From NCBI GenBank assembly GCA_905147135.1, contig LR990051.1, forward strand, positions 15,653,115 to 15,717,114: a stretch of 64,000 bases of DNA, read 5' to 3'. The translations under genes and the position numbers were made by a program. The stretch is from Blastobasis lacticolella. Its lineage: Eukaryota; Arthropoda; Insecta; Lepidoptera; Blastobasidae. The notes under the pieces are model-generated. The model saw only the letters and a program-made list of their open reading frames with translations, was not told the origin of the DNA and searched no databases. This document shows positions 57,241 to 64,000 of the stretch, in pieces. Each line of letters opens with the position of its first letter. Position 1 is the first letter of the stretch.

Positions 57241-58329
57241 AAGCCTAAAGACATGATCTTATTTATAAAAGTTTAGATATATTAGATACTCTAACATAAT
57301 TGTTGAATTTCCTACGACTTCTATGCTTATGTGACGTTGGTTGAAATTCAATCATTCAGTGATGAATAAAACATATTTTTAGATTTATGGAACATCAAAT
57401 AACTTTTATGAATAAGTCGCTTAGATCAACATACCAGAACTATAGTCGATCTAAGATAAGAAAATTATTTTCCATAAAATATAGCTCGATCTCCATGATC
57501 AGGTGTCATAAATCACACGCATAAATTATAGTAATATTTTACTTTACAATTCCCATGGAAAATTACTGGAAAACTGTACTTTAACATAACTAATTAAAAT
57601 AATTTAAGTAAAGTATAAATCCATTAAAATACCACACAAAAATGTCATAGGTGTAAGTATCTATGCATTTTCTTATTTTAATGCCAAAAAATACCGTCCA
57701 GGAACAGAGAGTTGAATTCCTAAAATGTTGGATTTGCAAAAAGTTGAATACAATACTTTGAGATCGTACACAGAGATTTACCAGGGATCTATGCTCTGTG
57801 ACCTTCACACGTTTTGGGGACGTTCGAAGGCTCCAGATCAACATTGAGTGCATTATAAATGCGTGTTCGTGTCAGTTGTCACGTGTTCTAGACAAACATA
57901 CACAATTTTTTTTATTTATATTGTTTTTTGTTCACCTAACCTGTGGAGCTGACGTAGTTGCGGGCAGAACCTAGTTCTTAATTTTAAAAGGTTATTCCTT
58001 TAATGGATCGGAATCAGCATAATGGCCATACTAATCGCGGTATTAAGAGCGAACAAATGCCTTCAAAATATTCGCACCCTGCCCCAGAATTATAATGTTC
58101 CCTCACTTATTTTAACGTAAACAAATTAAGGTGGAGAGCAGAAAATATTTCAATATTGCCTTAAATTTTATACAATTCTCTCTGGGCTTTGAAGATTCAG
58201 AAATAGACTTATTAATCAAATTATAGACAAACCGTGTTTGATGTCTGAATATTGAATATAGTAAACAGTTACTTTCTTTGGCTTTGCACAGGTAGCAGAG
58301 CATATAATATAATATAATGATACTTACAT
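57241..58329. other. Gene-free stretch
   Basis: AT-rich; frames at 57590-57853 and 58112-58303 have no recognisable content. Confidence 0.4.
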
Positions 58330-58470
58330 GCCTAACTTTTTTTTTTTTATGTCATACTTTAGGCAAACAGGCAAGCGGGCCACCTGATGGAAAGTGGTCA
58401 CCACTGCCTATAGACATTAGCAACACCAAGAGTATCGCTAATGCGTTGCCTACCTCTATAACACGTTTTA
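58330..58470 (-). repeat. LINE 3'-tail fragment with poly(A)
   Basis: Begins with a T-run (the antisense poly(A)), then GGCAAACAGGCAAGCGGGCC, GTCACCACTGCCTATAGACA, GCGTTGCCTACCTCTATAAC. Confidence 0.8.
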
Positions 58471-59049
58471 GTGTCTTAGTGTCATTGTTTTGTTATAAAT
58501 CTCAAAGGCAGCGTTTTTGAAAGCTCCCTGTCCGACATAATATTTCAACCAATTTACAATAAATATTCATTCATAATACACATAAACCTTTCTCTTAAAT
58601 TAGTCTATCCAAATCGTATAACATCTGTTCAGTAGTTTTTGAGCTTATCGTGCAGAAAGGCAGACGCGGCGACTCTCAGTCAGTCCACTCATGACATTGG
58701 AGCATTCAGCCGCTTCGAATATCGAGGCAAAAATAAACCAAACCGCAGAGATAAGCCCGATAACCTTTTAAATTTGTGTGTGTACAACAATGAAACAAAA
58801 TGAATTATTTTGTGTGTGACGATGGTGGCATAATGCATGCATGACATAAATAATCATATTGCGTACAGCAATGTAAAAATAGGCGTTAATTACTAGTGAC
58901 ATTTTCGTAAAGGTGCGTGCTGGGCATGTCAGCACGCGATGTTCGCGAGTGTGTTTACTGTTTGCCTCATGACTTCACCTGGATAACAATAAATAGGTAC
59001 TTATTTGGGTACGTATTTTTTTTAGTAATGGGGTGGCCTTTTCTCTTTG
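58471..59049. other. Gene-free stretch
   Basis: Nothing recognised. Confidence 0.4.
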
Positions 59050-59242
59050 TATCCTGGTGCCGTGTGGCGTCCGACACCTACCCCTTCGACTTACGGGTGT
59101 AGTACAAGACGACTTATGTCTGACAGCAGCAGTTTTTCTGTGGAGTTTACTCAACACTGCGACTTTCAATCCGCCTAGCAAGCGTGGAGACTAAGGCAAA
59201 CCCCTCTGCTAATGTGGAGGTGACTCCAGTCCAGCAGTGACG
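59050..59242 (+). repeat. Family C repeat, diverged
   Basis: CGTGTGGCGTCCGACACC, CGACTTACGGGTGTAGTACA, CCGCCTAGCAAGCGTGGAG, CCAGTCCAGCAGTGA. Confidence 0.75.
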
Positions 59243-59439
59243 TAAGTTTTATAATTTTTTTTTTTATACCAGCTGTTGCCCGTAACTTCGTCCGCATCTG
59301 AACATAAACATTGTACCTACGTATTATATTCTTTCGAAAACCACATGAAAATGAATCATACAAAACCTTTAGTTTTTACGCACGTATAAGGATTCAGTGA
59401 AATTTCCACGTTACTGTTTCTTGAACTTTGTGATATACC

Positions 59440-59640
59440 TATCTGGAAAAAAGCTGAATATCGCCAAAACAGAGTATATGGCCAGCTGCAGCGCGGATCC
59501 CGACACCATCCGTATAGGAAGCGAAGCTGTCAATAGAACAGTAAAATCCAAATACCTCGGATCCGTGAAGCACGAGTCAGGCGATATCGGCCACGATGTC
59601 CGCATCATTCAAAGACAGATTACGTCGATGGCTCGTCAAG
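59440..59640 (+). pseudogene. RTE-like reverse transcriptase, 5' piece
   Basis: SGKKLNIAKTEYMASC, IRIGSEAVNRTVKSKYLGS, GHDVRIIQRQITSMARQ: the end of the RT palm and thumb of an RTE-like element (the KTEYM and KYLGS motifs are conserved). It breaks off at GTCAAG (59635-59640), where another element has inserted. Confidence 0.8.
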
Positions 59641-59863
59641 AGTGCTTTTTATAGTTATAATGAATTTTTAACTCTCAATATCTCAAATAAACTTGTGTCT
59701 ACACTCTAGTAACTATAATAATGATTGAAATATTATTTTATATTGTTGACATTTCACTATTTAATTATTTTATTATTATTATGTAATATGACATTGCAAA
59801 TGTGTTTAATATGTAAAAAATTGACTTGTAACGTAACATACATTAATAAATTATGATGATTAT
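59641..59863 (+). mobile_element. LINE 3' fragment inserted in the RTE-like element
   Basis: AT-rich insert ending AATAAATTATGATGATTAT, flanked by GTCAAG on both sides (59635-59640, 59864-59869). Probably a severely 5'-truncated retrotransposon tail. Confidence 0.6.
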
Positions 59864-60370
59864 GTCAAGTCCCGAATCTCTGCAGCTTGGGTCAAATGGC
59901 GGGATCTCACGGCAGTCATCTGTGAACCTAAAATCCCTGTCGAGCTCAATGGGCTTATATACAAGAGTATAATTAGACCTGTGATGCTCTATGGCTGCGA
60001 GACATGGCCAGCGCCAACGAAATGAAAATGCTGCGCTGGATGTGCGGAGGTAGACGGCTCGATCGAGTACGTAATAAATACATCCGTGGCAGTCTTGGCG
60101 TGAGGGATATCGCGGACAAGATCGAGAAGGCTCGCCTGCGCTGGTTTGGTCACGTGTTGCGTAAGCCTCAGGGATACGTGGGAAATAGATGCCTGAGCCT
60201 GTCGGTATCAGGAAAGAGGCCCTGTGGGCGACCCAAGAAGCGATGGATTGACATCGCTGAGTCGGATGCGACAACCAACGGCTCACGACGCGAGGATGCC
60301 GAAGACCGGGCGAAGTGGAGAAGAATGGGTTGGAAAGTGGACCCTGGCAGAGGTCGGTATAAGCGCTAGG
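59864..60370 (+). pseudogene. RTE-like reverse transcriptase, 3' piece
   Basis: SRISAAWVKWRDLTAVI, PVMLYGCETW, NEMKMLRWMCGGRRLDRV, ARLRWFGHVLRKPQ and GRPKKRWIDIAE, ending at a stop near 60367. The C-terminal 121 codons are still open. A short deletion/frameshift follows ETW. The motifs and order match the C-terminal third of RTE/BovB-like non-LTR elements. Confidence 0.85.
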
Positions 60371-60661
60371 GCGATGAAAAAATATTGGATTAATGGTCTC
60401 CATTCAGATATTTGATAACGTATAAATTTTGCAGAGAATTTTTCCTAAAAATTCTGAAAATTCTCTGATGATTCTAAGTCACCATAAGTCACGATGTCGC
60501 ATGTCACTACTAAAACCAAAGACATAGACTACTCATAAAGAAAAAGTATATGGTATAACAATTTGCACAGAATATTTTTTTTCATTTTATTTGTCAGTTC
60601 ACTTCATTTCTTCGATTTCTTTTAAATTGCAAATTTTAAAGCCAGAAGTGTTTTGTTTTGC
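60371..60661. other. Gene-free stretch
   Basis: Nothing recognised. Confidence 0.4.
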
Positions 60662-60782
60662 ATACTACACCTAGACCCGTAACAGAAAGTAAATTTCATC
60701 ATTTCAATTTCTGCTCGGCTGTAAAGCGAAACCTCTGCGTAGCAAACCAGCACGCTAACCAACTGAACCACTGAGGTCGTTC
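60662..60782 (-). mobile_element. SINE-B, partial copy
   Basis: Antisense: CATCATTTCAATTTCTGCTC, CCAACTGAACCACTGAGGTC; lacks the 3' body. Confidence 0.9.
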
Positions 60783-61411
60783 TATCGGTCGGTCAAAAGT
60801 TATAAGACGTTGATATGAATGGACTCTTGACTACGATCTGTTTCTATAAATTAGACGACTTACATCGTAATCGTTATGGTGTATGCTCGGTCAGCCAAAA
60901 TATTATGTACTTTACATATATTTGTTTTTCTTTTAGAAATACAGACACGGTAAATGTATTACAATATTTGTAAACGAATAACTTTGATGGCTACTATATT
61001 GCCTGTTACTTATTCAACCTTTGAACCCAAATAGAACCCCATCCACAATTCCCAAACAAATAGAAATTCAATGAAACGAACTCGGAACTGCTGAAATATA
61101 TTAATAGTTGGACTGCGGTCTGCGGTATAAAATATGTCAACTTGCTTCAAAACACTTCAAAACTACAATCTCAAGAGATCCAATTCATAAAAGTACCTGT
61201 TAAGTAGCTCATGCTCGTAATATTAGAGATATTAGAACGCGATATATTTGTTAATAGCAAAGTTCAAATAATATGTATTGAAATATTTAGATAAACCCAG
61301 GCTCTTTTTTAATTTAAGGCTCTGGGTATTTTAGCTATGATTTAGTCATTATCGCCTAATGTATATATACCTACAGGTTATTATTAGGTCCTAACCTATA
61401 AAATTGGCGTT
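60783..61411. other. Gene-free stretch
   Basis: AT-rich; nothing recognised. Confidence 0.4.
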
Positions 61412-61687
61412 TTGCATGGCGAAAACGACATAAACTGTAATTTTCATAGGTACTTTGAAGTTCTTGAAAATGGCGAATCTAATTACAATGATACTTTAGA
61501 GGTAAAATACCTACTTGCGAAAAAACCTACACCTAATCAGCTGGACCTTATTTCATTACAGGATAAATCATATATTCTTCGTGTTGCCAACATGTTCAAC
61601 AGCTTATCATCAGATATTCACAAATTCGACAGCAGTAACTCTGATATTAAAAGCATGCTGGTAAAAATATTTTTCGATAATACCTAG
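61412..61687 (+). pseudogene. Probable non-LTR C-terminal fragment
   Basis: A 91-codon open stretch with SYILRVANMFNSLSSDIHKF followed by KSMLVKIFFD and a stop. This resembles the R.AN.WNSL....V....V..FK.....FF end of CR1-type polyproteins. AT-rich tail and AATAAAATAAAATAAAAC follow at about 61830. Confidence 0.5.
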
Positions 61688-61929
61688 ATTGTTAACGTTG
61701 TTCAATTTAAACATTATTTAACTGCAGTAATTGTATAGTATTGCAATAGTGTTGTAAAATGCAAAAAAGCTATTGTTACATGTATTGGTGAAGATTTGAT
61801 ACTTGTATTGTGTTAATCTTGCGAATAAAATAAAATAAAACAAATAGCTTAAATTTTTTTACCACTAAACGCGTTCATGAGTATTTGGCCCACATTAATT
61901 CCCATCTTTCAATCCCCATCCCAAACCTC

Positions 61930-62384
61930 GTCCCATCAACCATTCCCAAGTCTTACTTTTTGCCGATGATACAAAAATATTTGCAAAGATTAAAAGCGAA
62001 GAGGATTCTAGTAATCTTCAGTTGAATAGCTTAAGTGAATACTGCCAGAAGAATAAATTTTAACTTAATGCAAAAAAATGTGCGATAATTACTTTAAAAG
62101 AAAAAATCACATACTCAAATATAAATATAGTATTCGGAACATTTCACTTTCCAGAGTGACGAAGTGAGAGATCTGGGTGTTCAACTAGATTGTAAATTGT
62201 CTTTCTCGTCTCATATTGATAAAATCTCTGCTAAAGCACATAGAATGCTAGGTTTTATATTTAGACAGGGTAAAGAATTCAGTCATCCCAAAACATTAAT
62301 AACATTGTATAATTCTTATGTAATTCCCATTATGTAAGTCACACTTGGACTATTATTGACGTCTATTGCATGGAATTCATTATA
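61930..62384 (+). pseudogene. Jockey-like reverse transcriptase, 5' piece
   Basis: VLLFADDTKIFAKI (intact catalytic ADD), LQLNSLSEYCQKN, LNAKKCAII, then DLGVQLDCKLSFSSHIDKI and FIFRQGKEF with several frameshifts and stops. Cut at 62384 by a MITE. Confidence 0.85.
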
Positions 62385-62554
62385 CAGGGTGATACATAAT
62401 ATATGTATGAAGCCATGATGGATGGAGTGCTAAACATATTAAAACGATAGGTACAATTATTTCTGTCGTACCTGGAATTTTTGTACCTATCGTTTTCATA
62501 CATTTATCACTCCATCCGGTTCACGGCTTTATACATATATTATGTAACAACCTG
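62385..62554. mobile_element. 170-bp MITE inside the jockey-like element
   Basis: CAGGGTGATACATAATATAT at the left and ATATATTATGTAACAACCTG at the right are inverted; TA flanks both sides (62383-62384, 62555-62556). The inner arms (ACGATAGGTAC / GTACCTATCGT) pair too, so the whole element folds back. Confidence 0.85.
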
Positions 62555-62556
62555 TA

Positions 62557-62895
62557 TATTAAATATATTTAGCAATTACAAAAGGTTCAGGATCAATTTA
62601 TTAAACGCCTCAAATATGAATTCAGGAACTTTGAGAAGGATGTTTTTATAACATTAAAGGCACGCACAGAAAAAAGAAAACAAATATTTCTGTATAAATT
62701 GATTAATAATTTGGTGGATTCACATTATTTGATTAGTAAGATTAAATTTAATTGCCCAAAAGTAAACACACGATCACCACCTTTCACAAACCTATGTGTT
62801 CCACTAATTATGATAAGTATTTTTTTTTTCAAGATTTATTATTGCAAGATAAGAATACCAAGAATACTGTGTTTGATGCAATACATGTACAACTA
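62557..62895 (+). pseudogene. Jockey-like reverse transcriptase, 3' piece
   Basis: Continues after the MITE: QKVQDQFIKRLKYEFRNF, KARTEKRKQIFLYKLINNLV, SPPFTNLCVP. The QK.Q..F.R.L motif follows directly on the SIAWNSL stretch that ends before the MITE, confirming one interrupted element. Confidence 0.8.
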
Positions 62896-63599
62896 ATAAA
62901 GTAGAAACTTTGTTGGTTTTGTAAGAACATATTATGAAATACTTTATATGTACTATTAGTAAACTGTTTGTTTCCCAAATAAAAATATATTAAACTATCA
63001 CACGTGAATAAACATCCAAAATGCGCAAGAAGTTAATAGAAAGTCCAAAGAAACAACTACCTCATTTAACGGCCTGCCCCAAAGAGTCCTTGTCCCATCT
63101 TAATGGAGGCTCATGTTCAACAGATGACAGTTGAAGGTGACCCTAAAATACACATCATCGTTAGTTCAGCCTAACGATAAAAGTCTCTTAGGGACAATCT
63201 GGCAATAACATAACAAGATTATTACCTATCCTACTGTCGTTACACCTTGTCCCTTCCCATTAATCTTAGTTTAGTTTATTGACGTAGGTATGGGAGAGGA
63301 TCAGAGAGTGGTAGTGGAGGTATATATCTGTTTGTGAGGGAAATACCACAGGAACAATGGTCGCAAATAATGTGGACACAGAGCACAGGGCTGTCCTTTG
63401 TGTGTGGACATGAGTATATCTGTGAAATTAGTAGTTACTAGTACAGACTACAGAGGTTTAGGTTTGTACTAACGACTGTTTTATCTGAAAAATGATGGAA
63501 AAGTAGTGTTTTAGTTGCTACACAAGTAAGAGTCGACAGGTGGCGCTATTTCAATCGGCAGGACAGCCGTCGGCTAGCGAAATAGTACTTTATGCAACA
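62896..63599. other. Gene-free stretch
   Basis: No repeat or exon recognised. Confidence 0.4.
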
Positions 63600-63645
63600 G
63601 CCATATAAAAGGGGGTACTAAAACATGAGTGTCTGTTTATCATAC
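63600..63645 (+). promoter_or_regulatory. Possible TATA-box promoter
   Basis: CCATATAAAAGGGGG at about 63601 with TTATCATACG about 35 bases on. The TATA match is good, but one AT-rich match carries little weight, and no first exon is visible. Confidence 0.2.
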
Positions 63646-63669
63646 GAGGCGTAGCCGAGTTACACTGAG

Positions 63670-63942
63670 AACATTACACTATGAGTGTAGATAAAGTTAT
63701 TTTACGTTACAGCTGTAATGAAACTAGTATGGGAAATGCTGTATCGTAAAGTATTTTTTTTAAATTTATCTACACTTCCTACAAGATAAACTATTTTATC
63801 TACACTCATAGCGTAATGTTCCAATTACATATTCGAAAATAGTCATTTAAGGGAACACTTTTTTCACACCAGACTCTAGAATTTAAAAAAATTACTTTTC
63901 GATACAGCATTTCCCATACTATGCTGTAACGTATAATAACTT
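63670..63942. repeat. Two overlapping inverted repeats
   Basis: First pair: ACATTACACTATGAGTGTAG (63671) with CTACACTCATAGCGTAATGT (63800). Second pair: GTATGGGAAATGCTGTATCG (63729) with CGATACAGCATTTCCCATAC (63900). Arms are about 26 and 60 bp. Probably nested foldback elements. Confidence 0.8.
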
Positions 63943-64000
63943 TTTAATCAATATGCAACACTTTTGTCTTTTAAATTTTTGTCAAGCGCCGAGACACGGC

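Noticed and set aside
59843..60403. 186-codon minus-strand frame
   Set aside because: Antisense shadow of the RTE-like reverse transcriptase on the plus strand.

Overview
This window looks like noncoding-rich nuclear DNA of a moth or butterfly (Lepidoptera). It is AT-rich and intron-rich, and it carries many copies of short tRNA-headed SINEs, 5'-truncated non-LTR retrotransposons, TIR/foldback MITEs and a Penelope-like element, a mix typical of lepidopteran genomes. There are no operons, CRISPR arrays, rRNA genes or bona fide tRNA genes. The species cannot be named from the sequence.

Layout. (1) 118-9985: two tandem copies of a block of about 5 kb (118-5279 and 5280-9985), each carrying an identical 164-bp leucine-rich-repeat (LRR) exon on the minus strand. 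(2) 10064-18024, minus strand: the 5' part of one LRR receptor gene, resembling the ectodomain of an insect Toll-type receptor. It has a signal-peptide exon (17958-18024), an N-terminal exon A (13726-14269), a divergent second version A' (12291-12575), a truncated exon copy B' (12053-12162) and a large LRR exon B (10064-10874). The membrane and TIR parts, if this is a Toll, lie off the left edge. (3) 18342-23700: repeats, plus a possible divergent gene starting with a signal-peptide exon on the plus strand (19859-19977). (4) 23.7-64 kb: mostly intron-like or intergenic DNA filled with transposon debris. One strong splice-site pair defines a 50-nt exon or recursive splice site at 44589-44638 (+). 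A Penelope-like element forms a 1.2-kb inverted dimer at 38994-40230.

How it fits together. The LRR locus appears to grow by serial duplication of exon blocks, an old one (A'/B') and a recent one (the 5-kb units), giving several N-terminal or LRR exons that might be alternatively spliced. The rest documents nested transposition: a LINE inside a SINE with a 5-bp target duplication, a MITE inside a LINE, a LINE tail inside an RTE-like element with a 6-bp duplication, and a MITE inside a TAGGG-type minisatellite. Names of repeat families (SINE-A, SINE-B, family C, D, E) are local labels used here only. All similarity statements come from reading by eye; no database search was run.
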